A stretch of 42,586 nt of DNA from CAYVUV01 sp964455095 (lineage in GTDB: Bacteria > Desulfobacterota > Binatia > HRBIN30 > CADEER01), in contig CAYVUV010000178.1 of assembly GCA_964455095.1 (NCBI GenBank), positions 1 through 42,586 of the forward strand, read 5' to 3'. Below, piece by piece: positions 33,146-41,310 of the stretch (its first letter is position 1; the number at the start of each line of letters is the position of its first letter). The notes beneath the pieces are model-generated. The model was given only the letters and a program-made list of their open reading frames with translations. It did no database searches and was not told where the DNA came from. Position numbers and translations under genes: made by a program.

Positions 33146-33580
33146 TCAGCCCGTCGCGCCCGTCCCACCCGTCGGCCCCGTCGCGCCCGTGCCCCCGGAC
33201 TGCGCGTAGGCAGGGGGCGGCGCCGTGATCGCCAGAACGAGCGGAAGCATGACGGCGGCGGCCGCACCGGCGGCCACCACGTCGCGCCGGGTCATTCCCT
33301 GCGGAACCAGCGGAAGAGGTGTCTCGAGCAAATTGTTCTTGTCCAGCTCCTGGAGGGCGAGCCACGCGAGATCCTCGCTCAAGGGGGCCCCGAGGCGCTC
33401 GCCGGCAGCGCGGGCGATCTCGGCGACGCTCAGATTGCCGTCGGCGCTCTGGAAGACCGAAGCCGCCGACGCATTCAGACAGTGTGCGCGGTGGGTCTTC
33501 TGATCGTACACGAGCAGTTCGGTCGGAAGTTCCTGAAGGATCAAACCATCCCGTCGAGTCTTGGGATTCGGCGTCTTCAT
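33146..33580 (-). CDS. PqqD-domain protein with internal Tat-like segment and collagen-like tail
   Basis: 144 residues from an ATG with AGGAGG upstream. Residues 10-90 are a PqqD-type peptide-binding domain (LILQELPTELLVYDQKTHRA, then LNASAASVFQSADG and DLAWLALQELDKNNLLE). Then comes MTRRDVVAAGAAAAVMLPLV (96-115), a twin-Arg-like start and hydrophobic core, with a possible signal peptidase site AYA-Q at 124-127. The tail is QSGGTGATGPTGGTGATG (127-144), Gly-X-Thr collagen-like. PqqD domains bind leader peptides in peptide-modification systems; here the domain and a peptide-like tail are in one chain. It lies on the opposite strand, convergent with the glycosyltransferase gene and divergent from the fusion at 33664. 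Confidence 0.85.
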   Translation of the reverse strand: MKTPNPKTRRDGLILQELPTELLVYDQKTHRAHCLNASAASVFQSADGNLSVAEIARAAGERLGAPLSEDLAWLALQELDKNNLLETPLPLVPQGMTRRDVVAAGAAAAVMLPLVLAITAPPPAYAQSGGTGATGPTGGTGATG

Positions 33581-33663
33581 CGCTCCTCCTGATCGCGTCG
33601 AATTTTGCGTCGATGCGGGGCGCATAGTAAGCTCGCGGGAAAATTGCAAGTGGGACGAGCACC

Positions 33664-36357
33664 GTGAACCTCATCAGCATGTCTCTGTGGGGCACCGACG
33701 AGCTGTACCTGCAGGGGGCCATCTGCAATGCCCGGCTGGCGGCCACGATTTATCCCGGCTGGACGCTGCGCGCGTATTGCAGTCCCGAGGTTCCGGTTCT
33801 CGACCTCCTCCGCTCGCTCGGCGTCGACGTGCGAACGGTTCCTTCCTCGCCGGGTTACGCCGGCCTCTTCTGGCGGTTTCTGCCGGCCGCGGACGCCGAG
33901 GTCGACCACGTGATCATTCGGGATGCCGACAGCCGACTGAACGTCCGCGAAAAAGCGGCGGTCGACGCCTGGATCGCCTCGGGACGGCCGTTCCACGTCA
34001 TGCGGGACCACGCCCATCACCGCAGGACGCCGATGCTCGCGGGCATGTGGGGCTGCCGCGGAGGGTCGATTCCCGACATGCGGGATCGGATCGCACGATT
34101 CGAGCGCGGCGCCGGGAAGCGGGACGACGAGGAGTTTCTGCGCGAGGAGATCTGGCCGCTCGTCAGCCGGCGCTGTCTGGTTCACAGCTCGGTTCCCGAG
34201 CCACTGGGCGGTGACGCGTTTCCTTCGCACCCGGCATTCGAGGGCTTCGTTGGCGAGATCGTGGATCCGCCCGAGGTGCGGGACCTGGTGGCGCTATTGC
34301 TGCCGTCGCGTGGTCGGCCGGCAGCAGCGCTCGCCGCGGCGCGGAGCGCCCTGACGACTGCGGCTGCGCCGGAGCAGCTCCGCGTCGTCGTCGGCGTCGA
34401 GCCGGATGACGCGGGCAGGTACCGGCAGGCGTTCGGAGACGATGCCGCGTGGATTCACGTCCTGCAGTCTGGCGGCAATTACGTCCGCGCCATGCGGGAG
34501 CTTCACCGCTCGACGACCGCAGGCATCTACGGCCTCTGCGCCGACGACTTCGTCTTCGAGACGCCCGGGTGGGACCGCCAGATTCGGTTCGCCGCGGCGC
34601 ATCTTCCCGAAAGACTCGGGCTCATCTATGCGGACGATGGAATTCAGCGCGAGCGCCTCGCCACGGCGCCGTTCCTCACCGCCGAGTGGATCGCCTGCGT
34701 CGCCGATATTCTTCCGGGCAATTACGAACACATGTTCTGCGATACGGAGGTCACCGACATCGCGCGGCGGGCCGGCCTCCTGCGCTTCCTGCCGGACGTG
34801 CGGATCACGCATCGCCATCACATCGTTGGCGAGGCTGCGTTCGACGCGACATACGCGCGCTCGGCGGCAACCACGGCCGCCGGCGGAGCCGAGTTCGAGC
34901 GACGGGCGGACGCGCGCCAGCGACTGGCCGACCGGCTGGCGCACGCATCGCGCGCACCCGTGCTGAGCATCCTGATCTCGACCCTGGTGCAGCACGTCCA
35001 CCGTCTCGATGAGCTTCTCGTCGCGCTGCGCCGCCAGATCGAGGCGCTGGTCGACCCATCGGTCGTCGAGATCCTCGCCGAGCCCGACGCTGGGGAGCGG
35101 TCGACCGCGGCGAAGCGAAAGAGTCTGCTCGCCAGGGCGCAAGGGCGATGGGTGGTGTTCGTCGACGACGACGAGACGGTCGCCGACGACGCGGTCGCCG
35201 TGATCCTGCGAGCGATGGAGCAAGACGTCGACGGCGTGACCTTTGGCCAACCGGCTGAATTTGGTTTCCGAACCTCTCGGATCGTGGCGCTGCGGCGTAC
35301 GGTCGCCCTCGCCGTGGCTCGCAGCGACGCTACCGGCCGTGAGGACTTCAGGTGGTCTGGCACGATGTCTCAGTTTCTGAAGCGCGAGGCGAAGATCGAT
35401 CAGATCGTCATCCTGAATGACCGCCCCCCAGAGCGTGGCATTCGCTCCGCCGAAGCTGCCGATATGCGATCCACGCTCCGTCTTCCATCTCTACAGCAGC
35501 AGCTTCTGTTGACGGCCGCTCTGGCCGCGGACGAGGTCGCGCTGCGCGCCTGGGCAGACTGGGTGGCTGAGGTCGGGCCGGAGCTGGCCGATCCCGACTC
35601 GACGCGGCTCTTCCCGCTCGTCTGGTGGAACCTGCAGCGCCTCGGGGCCGAGGGGATCGCAGTCAACTCGCTCAAACCGTCCTACTGGCACAGCTGGGCG
35701 CTCAGCCTCGAGCGCATGCAATTGGCGGGAGAGGTGGCTGGTGCGCTGCAGACGGCCGGCATTCCGACGCTGCTCGTAAAAGGGGTGGCACTCGCCTCGC
35801 GCTACTACGAGCGGCCGGAGCTGCGCCCCCCGGGCAACGTCGCGCTCCTGGTTCCCGCCCCCTGTGCGGTGGCGGCCAGGCGTCTCCTGGTTACCGCCGG
35901 ATGGCAGCCGACCGCGAACCCGCTCGGTGGGGCCCGCCCGCGCTCGCGCGGGCGCCGCTTCAAAGACCGGGCGGGCCGCCGGCTCACCCTTCACTGGCAT
36001 GCCTTCGTCGGGAGCTCGCGGGCGGCGACCGACGACGGCTTCTGGGCTCGCGCGGAACCCGTGAACATCGACGGGACGACGACGCGCGTGCTCGCCCCCG
36101 CCGACCAGATGCTCCAGGTGTGTGTCGACGGGTTGCGGACGTCCGATGTTCACGCGACCCGGTGGGTAGCGGACGCGATGGCCATACTCAACTCGGCCGC
36201 CGAGCGGATGGACTGGGATCTTCTGGTCGAAGAAGCACGCGCGCGGCGCGTCGTCCGGCCGATGCGACGTGCCCTCGACTATGTCCGTGGTGCGTTCGGT
36301 GTCGCGGCCCTCGATCGCGTGTGCCGGCAGCTGCAGAGAGAAAGGGCCGGCGCTTGA
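33664..36357 (+). CDS. Four-part fusion: three glycosyltransferase-like domains and a nucleotidyltransferase-like domain
   Basis: 897 residues from a GTG. Residues 1-200 resemble a GT-A domain with RDADSR (87-89 as the DxD). Residues 205-420 form a second, with CADDFVFETPGWD (294-295). Residues 432-600 form a third, GT2-like, with FVDDDE (501-503). Residues 610-897 match the nucleotidyltransferase family PF14907, with LLVKGVALASRYYERPELRP. That family has a DxD in the form DIDLLV after this motif, but here it reads NVALLV, so both catalytic Asp residues are gone. The HprK-like gene overlaps the stop by four bases. Several glycosyl transfers or a scaffold role for the dead domain are possible. 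Confidence 0.82.
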   Translation: MNLISMSLWGTDELYLQGAICNARLAATIYPGWTLRAYCSPEVPVLDLLRSLGVDVRTVPSSPGYAGLFWRFLPAADAEVDHVIIRDADSRLNVREKAAVDAWIASGRPFHVMRDHAHHRRTPMLAGMWGCRGGSIPDMRDRIARFERGAGKRDDEEFLREEIWPLVSRRCLVHSSVPEPLGGDAFPSHPAFEGFVGEIVDPPEVRDLVALLLPSRGRPAAALAAARSALTTAAAPEQLRVVVGVEPDDAGRYRQAFGDDAAWIHVLQSGGNYVRAMRELHRSTTAGIYGLCADDFVFETPGWDRQIRFAAAHLPERLGLIYADDGIQRERLATAPFLTAEWIACVADILPGNYEHMFCDTEVTDIARRAGLLRFLPDVRITHRHHIVGEAAFDATYARSAATTAAGGAEFERRADARQRLADRLAHASRAPVLSILISTLVQHVHRLDELLVALRRQIEALVDPSVVEILAEPDAGERSTAAKRKSLLARAQGRWVVFVDDDETVADDAVAVILRAMEQDVDGVTFGQPAEFGFRTSRIVALRRTVALAVARSDATGREDFRWSGTMSQFLKREAKIDQIVILNDRPPERGIRSAEAADMRSTLRLPSLQQQLLLTAALAADEVALRAWADWVAEVGPELADPDSTRLFPLVWWNLQRLGAEGIAVNSLKPSYWHSWALSLERMQLAGEVAGALQTAGIPTLLVKGVALASRYYERPELRPPGNVALLVPAPCAVAARRLLVTAGWQPTANPLGGARPRSRGRRFKDRAGRRLTLHWHAFVGSSRAATDDGFWARAEPVNIDGTTTRVLAPADQMLQVCVDGLRTSDVHATRWVADAMAILNSAAERMDWDLLVEEARARRVVRPMRRALDYVRGAFGVAALDRVCRQLQRERAGA

Positions 36358-37136
36358 GGACCTGCGTGCGCTTCGAATCGCACGGCGTTCGGATCGCGGT
36401 CACCAGCGACAGCGCCGCCACGCTCGACGCGGCGCAGCCGTTCCTTCCGCCACTGCGCACGCCCATGTCGGCAGGCAGGGTGCAGCGCATCTTCCACCTT
36501 TCGAGCGCACCTGACGCGGATGGCAAGACCGCCTTCTCGCTTCACACCGCCGGGCGGGCTGTCGCTTCTTCGGGCGGCCTCCCCCAGGTGCTGAAAGCCC
36601 TCGAGTGGGAGGTGAGCCTGCTCCTCGCTCAGCGCGCGCGGGACCGGATCTTCGTTCACGCCGGGGCGGTGGAGTGGCAAGGCAAGGCCCTCGTGGTCCC
36701 GGGCCGCTCATTCAGCGGGAAGTCGACGCTGGTGGCGCAGCTCGTCCGAGCCGGCTGCGCCTATCTCTCCGACGAGTTCGCCCTGCTCGATTCGACCGGG
36801 GCCTGTCACGCCTACCCACGGCGCCTCTCGCTGCGAGTAGCTGGCGACATTGAGAAGCGCACGGCAGAAGAGCTCGGTGGCCATACCCGAGTTGATCCGC
36901 TTCCGGTCGGATGCGTCATCGTGACGCGGTACCGCCCGGGCGCGGTCTGGCAACCCGCGAGTCTCAGCTCGGGAGAAGCCGTGATGGCATTGCTCCAGAA
37001 CACCGTCGCCGCTCGGGCCAGAACGCGCGAGGTTCTCGCTTCTCTTGAGGCCTCTACCGCGGGCGCCCGGGCGCTCTCAGGCGACCGCGGTGACGCCGCC
37101 GAGATGGTGACCGCGCTGTTGTCGTCTGGGTTGTAG
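36354..37136 (+). CDS. HPr kinase-like (HprK-related) protein
   Basis: 260 residues from a TTG that overlaps the previous stop (TTGA); a GTG at 36366 is the alternative start. The Walker A loop is PGRSFSGKSTLVAQLV (Lys123), preceded by FVHAGAVEWQGKALVV, and followed by YLSDEFALLD (Asp140), where HprK uses an Asp of this region as the base. HprK-like proteins of this type occur next to PqqD and nucleotidyltransferase genes, and some phosphorylate lasso peptide precursors. The substrate here is not known. It is the last plus-strand gene of the cluster, 36 bases from the convergent glycosyltransferase gene. Confidence 0.85.
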   Translation: MRTCVRFESHGVRIAVTSDSAATLDAAQPFLPPLRTPMSAGRVQRIFHLSSAPDADGKTAFSLHTAGRAVASSGGLPQVLKALEWEVSLLLAQRARDRIFVHAGAVEWQGKALVVPGRSFSGKSTLVAQLVRAGCAYLSDEFALLDSTGACHAYPRRLSLRVAGDIEKRTAEELGGHTRVDPLPVGCVIVTRYRPGAVWQPASLSSGEAVMALLQNTVAARARTREVLASLEASTAGARALSGDRGDAAEMVTALLSSGL

Positions 37137-37172
37137 CGCGCGGAGCGCCGGTCACGTTGGCGTGAGGATAGC

Positions 37173-38024
37173 TTAGAGCGTCAAGGCATCGCGACGAATC
37201 ACGTCTTCCCAGTACGGAAAGAACAGTTTGTCGAGACCCCATGCGCGTCTCTCGTAGCGGGCGTATGTCTGCGCCAGCATTTCGTTCGTCAGGCTGTCCC
37301 AGTTTTCGACGGCAACCATCGGCAGATCCGCAAAACCGTTCGTGTGGTGCGAGCGCCGGACGAGAGGAATCGCGCCCATGTACATCGCCTCCCAGGTGCG
37401 ATGGCAGTCGATGCCGTTTCCGGGCGGAGAGATCACGAATCGCGATTCGCCGCACATCGTCAGGAAGTCCTGATGGGTCACGCCATGATCACGCCAGACG
37501 ATTCCTGACCGTCCCTCGAACGCCGCGCGCGCCGTCGAACGCGCTGCCGGGTTGTTCTTTTCGTTCCAGCAGGCGAACGCCAAATGGCGGCGACCGGCAC
37601 TCGCGCTCGACCGCCATGCCGCGGGGACCTTCGTATAGTCCGCGCTGTACCCACCACCACCCGGGCGTTCCATGCCGCTGGGAATGGGAATCAGGTTGGG
37701 TGCCGAGTGGTCGACGTTCAACCCATACCACCTCGACACACACCCGGGAGCGCTCTCGAACAGTTGTCGAGTGATCGGAAAATCGCCGTTGTGCGTGACG
37801 AGGATGAACGGCTCCGGACGTGGAATCTTTGCCAGCCAGGCAAAGGTCTGTGGGATGAGGTCGGTTTTGACGAAGATGATCCGCGCCCCACGGCCGAGGT
37901 GCTCCAACCCACGTGCGATCCGGGCACCGCCCGCGTTCCAATTCAGTTCGACGTCCGCGATCGCCGCGAATCGATCCCCGTGGATTACGCGGTCGGGGAA
38001 GTTTGCGGGACACCTACGCAACAC
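37173..38024 (-). CDS. Exostosin-like (GT47-type) glycosyltransferase
   Basis: 283 residues from a GTG with GAGGA six bases before it. The C-terminal half carries FVISPPGNGIDCHRTWEAMY followed by MGAIPLVRRS, the nucleotide-sugar binding motif of exostosin-like proteins. In the first half, FILVTHNGDFPITRQLFES and NLIPIPSGMERPGGGG are seen. It follows the gene at 38037-39128 after 12 bases, so the two form an operon. It probably adds sugar to a surface glycan or modified peptide. Confidence 0.78.
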   Translation of the reverse strand: MLRRCPANFPDRVIHGDRFAAIADVELNWNAGGARIARGLEHLGRGARIIFVKTDLIPQTFAWLAKIPRPEPFILVTHNGDFPITRQLFESAPGCVSRWYGLNVDHSAPNLIPIPSGMERPGGGGYSADYTKVPAAWRSSASAGRRHLAFACWNEKNNPAARSTARAAFEGRSGIVWRDHGVTHQDFLTMCGESRFVISPPGNGIDCHRTWEAMYMGAIPLVRRSHHTNGFADLPMVAVENWDSLTNEMLAQTYARYERRAWGLDKLFFPYWEDVIRRDALTL

Positions 38025-38036
38025 GGCAATCCTCGC

Positions 38037-39128
38037 TCAACTGACCTCATCGATCATCTGTCTCCATCCGCCGATGGCGAGCTGGCGCCGCTGCTCATAA
38101 GACGATCGCATCCGAGCGCTCACCTCCTGGAAGAATGCGATGCCCTCGCCCGCGATCGCATGCAGCTCTTCCAGTGACGAGAAGTGGACGACGCCTGGCA
38201 TCGAGGTCTCCTCGTAGTAGTCGGCGCGGCGCAGCCAATGGCGCATCGAGTCGATGCTCGCGAAGTCATTGGGGTCGTATCCGTGCGGAAATCCTCGCGG
38301 CGGCGTGATCACCGACCCGGGCGCGTTCCCAACGGTTCTGGCCCACGAGTTCTGCTCGAACAAACGCGCGCCCTGCGCATACAGCGCGACAGCATAGTCG
38401 AGCGTCGGAAAGAGTAACGGCACGCCCATCGTGTACTGCTCGATGATCGACATCGTGGACACGTTGTACGGGAAGTGGGCGATGGCCTTGTAGCGCGCGA
38501 CATCCTGCCAGGTGTGCCCGCGCGGCAGCGCCGCGGACTGGTGCACGAACACCGATTCGTCCAACTCCGCGATCCGCTGCGCACAGTAGTACACGACCTC
38601 GGCTCGCTCCGGCCGCCACCGCGCGCCGGTGTATTCGCACAATGACGGCACGAAGCGTACCGGCCGCTGGAGGAAGAGCTCGGCGTACGCCACGTCATAG
38701 GGGTTGTTGGCACAGAGGATGATCTTGCCGCGGTCCACGCCAGCGCGCAGGTACTCGTTGAGCTCGTTCCACTCGGCCGGGTCGCCGTGGTTCGGGTATT
38801 CATACCGGATGGGAAACTGGCAAATGATCGGCTTGTCGAAGCAATGGTAGAGGTACGCGAAGACCGGCGGGTAGAAGCAGACGAACGCGTCGTAGTCGTC
38901 GAGCCGGGCGCGCCACACCGCGTGGAAGCGATCCCACTCCTTGCCCTTGATGACGTGGCGCCAGTTGTCCCCGTCCAACATGGGAACACTGTCCTTCGGC
39001 CGGCCCATCACCCAGTGATGCGCGCTGAGGGTCAGATCGTCGAGCGTATGAGCCGCATCGACCGACGCCAGCACGCCGCGGATGTCCGCCATGCCGCTGA
39101 TATGCTGAGAGATGCCGAAGAATCTCAT
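38037..39128 (-). CDS. Glycosyltransferase-like protein, family not resolved
   Basis: 363 residues. The N-terminal RFFGISQHISGMADI is like a Rossmann start. FVCFYPPVFAYLYHCFDKPI and GKIILCANNPYDVAY suggest a GT-B fold, and HFPYNVSTMSIIEQYTMGVP then LLFPTL fit the C-terminal donor-binding region. There is no signal peptide or membrane segment. It is the first gene of the two-gene minus-strand unit with the exostosin-like gene, next to the PqqD/HprK-like cluster. Glycosyltransferase is a moderate call; the family is not certain. Confidence 0.6.
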   Translation of the reverse strand: MRFFGISQHISGMADIRGVLASVDAAHTLDDLTLSAHHWVMGRPKDSVPMLDGDNWRHVIKGKEWDRFHAVWRARLDDYDAFVCFYPPVFAYLYHCFDKPIICQFPIRYEYPNHGDPAEWNELNEYLRAGVDRGKIILCANNPYDVAYAELFLQRPVRFVPSLCEYTGARWRPERAEVVYYCAQRIAELDESVFVHQSAALPRGHTWQDVARYKAIAHFPYNVSTMSIIEQYTMGVPLLFPTLDYAVALYAQGARLFEQNSWARTVGNAPGSVITPPRGFPHGYDPNDFASIDSMRHWLRRADYYEETSMPGVVHFSSLEELHAIAGEGIAFFQEVSARMRSSYEQRRQLAIGGWRQMIDEVS

Positions 39129-39293
39129 CGAGACGTTGGCGTCATCGGCGACAGCGCCTGCAGCTCGCGAAACAGTCAGTCTTTAGCTGCGGCGGGCGCA
39201 CCCTACCAAGCCGCCGTGAGGCGTCAAGCGAACGGTTGGCGGACTCTCCAGACGGACGGGCGACTGCCTCCTGCTCCGTGGTACTCTCCGCCC

Positions 39294-39761
39294 ATGGCCG
39301 ATTCGAACACCTTGCTCGTGCGGCTTCGCCGCCACTCCAATTGGCCGCTTGGCGCCGCCATCCTTCTATCGACCATCTGCGCCGCCGCGACGCCCCTGCC
39401 TTCCGCTCGCCAATTTACCGGCGCGTTCAGCGGCACGGGTCGAGCCTGCTACGGCAAGCTGTACGTGCGGACCAAGACCATCTCCTGGTTGACGACCTTC
39501 AGCCAGTGCCAACAAGTGCCGTATGGGGTTCTCGAGCAACACGAGAGCGGCAACGAACGCCGCTTCGCCTTCGAGCTCAAAAAGCCGAACAAGGGCTGTC
39601 GGTTCGGCGTCATCTATCTCTACCATCGCGACACCCCGAACCGGGACATCGATTGGCAAGTGATCGGATACAAGTCGCTCGACGACTACCGCGCCGACCA
39701 GGCGCAGGGATTCAAGGGAGAGGCCCTGACGGCTCTCTCCTGCTACCTCGTGACGGACTGA
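39294..39761 (+). CDS. Secreted protein of unknown function
   Basis: 155 residues. A signal peptide is clear: RLRRHSNWPLGAAILLSTIC and a likely cut near AAATPL. The mature part has four Cys (ACYGK, SQCQQ, KGCRF, LSCYL), suggesting two disulfides in the periplasm, and aromatic-rich IYLYHRDTPNRDIDWQVIGY. I do not recognise a family. It stands alone between the divergent glycosyltransferase unit and radA. Confidence 0.7.
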   Translation: MADSNTLLVRLRRHSNWPLGAAILLSTICAAATPLPSARQFTGAFSGTGRACYGKLYVRTKTISWLTTFSQCQQVPYGVLEQHESGNERRFAFELKKPNKGCRFGVIYLYHRDTPNRDIDWQVIGYKSLDDYRADQAQGFKGEALTALSCYLVTD

Positions 39762-39844
39762 CCCGTAAAGGGACCGCCGCGCCGCGGCCGGCCTGGTGTA
39801 ACCGCCTCGCCGGCGCGGCCTCTCATCGGCTATAGAGCGTGGCG

Positions 39845-41203
39845 ATGGCCAAGGAGCGCACCGTATTTGCCTGCCAGAGCTGTGGGTATCAGTCGACCCG
39901 ATGGCTCGGGCGCTGCCCCGATTGCGGCGAGTGGAATTCGCTGGTCGAAGAGCGGCCGGCCGAGCCCGCGACCGGTCGGCGGGGTGGCGGTGCGGTCAAT
40001 GCGGCGCAGCCGCAGCCGATCACCGACCTGGCGCCGACGGCAGCACAACGGCAGAGCAGCGGCATTGGCGAGCTCGATCGCGTGCTCGGCGGTGGCGTCG
40101 TCCCCGGCTCGGTGGTGCTGATCGGCGGCGACCCCGGCATCGGCAAATCGACGCTGGTCCTGCAGGCACTGGCCGCGCTGGCGCGCAGTGGGCCAGTGCT
40201 CTACGTGACCGGTGAGGAGTCGCCGCAGCAGGTCAAGATGCGCGCCGACCGCCTCGGCGCCACGCAGCCGCAGCTGCTGGTGCTGGCCGAGACCGCGCTG
40301 GAGAGCATTCTGACTCACGCCCTCGCCCTGCGCCCGCTGGTCATGGTCATCGACTCGATCCAGACCGTCTTCACCGAGCAGCTCAACTCGGCGCCGGGCA
40401 GCATCGGCCAGGTGCGCGAGAGCGCCGCTCAGCTGGTGCAGTTCGCCAAGCGACACCACCTCGCCTGCTTCCTGGTCGGCCACGTCACCAAGGAAGGCGC
40501 CTTCGCCGGCCCGCGCGTGCTCGAGCACATGGTCGACACCGTGCTCTACTTCGAAGGCGACCGCGGCCACTCGTTTCGCATTCTGCGCGCGGTCAAGAAT
40601 CGCCTCGGCTCGACCAACGAGATCGGTGTCTTCGAGATGAAGGAGTCCGGCCTGCAGCCGGTGCCCAACCCCTCGGCGCTGTTCCTCGCCGAGCGTCCCG
40701 TCGACGTGCCTGGCTCAGTCGTCGTCGCCAGCCTCGAAGGTACGCGCCCGATCCTCGTCGAGGTGCAGGCGCTGGTCTCGCCGACCGCGCTCGGCACGCC
40801 GCGCCGCACCACGCTCGGCCTCGATCACAACCGCGTCGCCCTGCTGGTCGCGATCCTCGAGAAGAAAATGGGCCTGCAGCTCACCGGGCACGACATCTTC
40901 GTCAACGTCGCCGGCGGGGTGCGGCTCGACGAACCGGCGGTCGATCTGGGCTGCATCGTCGCCGTGGCGTCGAGCTTCCTCGATCGCCCCATCGATCCGC
41001 ACACGCTGATCGTCGGCGAGGTCGGCCTGGCCGGCGAGGTGCGCGCGGTGGGCCAGACCGAAACCCGCGTGCGCGAAGGCGCCACGCTCGGTTTCAAACG
41101 CTGCGTGATCCCCGAGGGCTCGCGCCGGCAGCTGCCGGCCATCGACGGCGTCGAGGTGCTCGGCGTGCAGTCGCTGCAGGAAGCCTGGGACTTGCTCTTC
41201 TAA
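39845..41203 (+). CDS. radA: DNA repair protein RadA
   Basis: 452 residues from the ATG at 39845; a GTG two codons earlier is less usual. The zinc finger is C10-x2-C13 with C24-x2-C27 (ACQSCGYQSTRWLGRCPDCG). The Walker A is GGDPGIGKSTL (94-104). The RadA motif KNRFG is seen as KNRLG (251-255), and the C-terminal Lon-like domain begins after that with VQALVSPTALGTPRRTT. It is a hexameric helicase that helps branch migration in homologous recombination. The last 14 codons are repeated with changes at 42359-42400. Confidence 0.97.
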   Translation: MAKERTVFACQSCGYQSTRWLGRCPDCGEWNSLVEERPAEPATGRRGGGAVNAAQPQPITDLAPTAAQRQSSGIGELDRVLGGGVVPGSVVLIGGDPGIGKSTLVLQALAALARSGPVLYVTGEESPQQVKMRADRLGATQPQLLVLAETALESILTHALALRPLVMVIDSIQTVFTEQLNSAPGSIGQVRESAAQLVQFAKRHHLACFLVGHVTKEGAFAGPRVLEHMVDTVLYFEGDRGHSFRILRAVKNRLGSTNEIGVFEMKESGLQPVPNPSALFLAERPVDVPGSVVVASLEGTRPILVEVQALVSPTALGTPRRTTLGLDHNRVALLVAILEKKMGLQLTGHDIFVNVAGGVRLDEPAVDLGCIVAVASSFLDRPIDPHTLIVGEVGLAGEVRAVGQTETRVREGATLGFKRCVIPEGSRRQLPAIDGVEVLGVQSLQEAWDLLF

Positions 41204-41310
41204 GGCTGCCCCGCGCGCGGCAGCCAAGCAGGTTATTGTATATAGGGACGTATCTTCGGGGCCTGTTCGTCCGTCATTCCCAGCATGAACCGGAATGGAG
41301 GGAGATCGCA

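Noticed and set aside
33146..37136. A standard lasso peptide cluster
   Set aside because: No asparagine synthetase-like cyclase, transglutaminase-like peptidase or clear precursor is present; only the PqqD and HprK-like parts fit.
36366..37136. GTG at 36366 as the HprK-like start
   Set aside because: The TTG at 36354 overlaps the preceding stop in the usual coupled manner; the GTG remains possible but is less supported.
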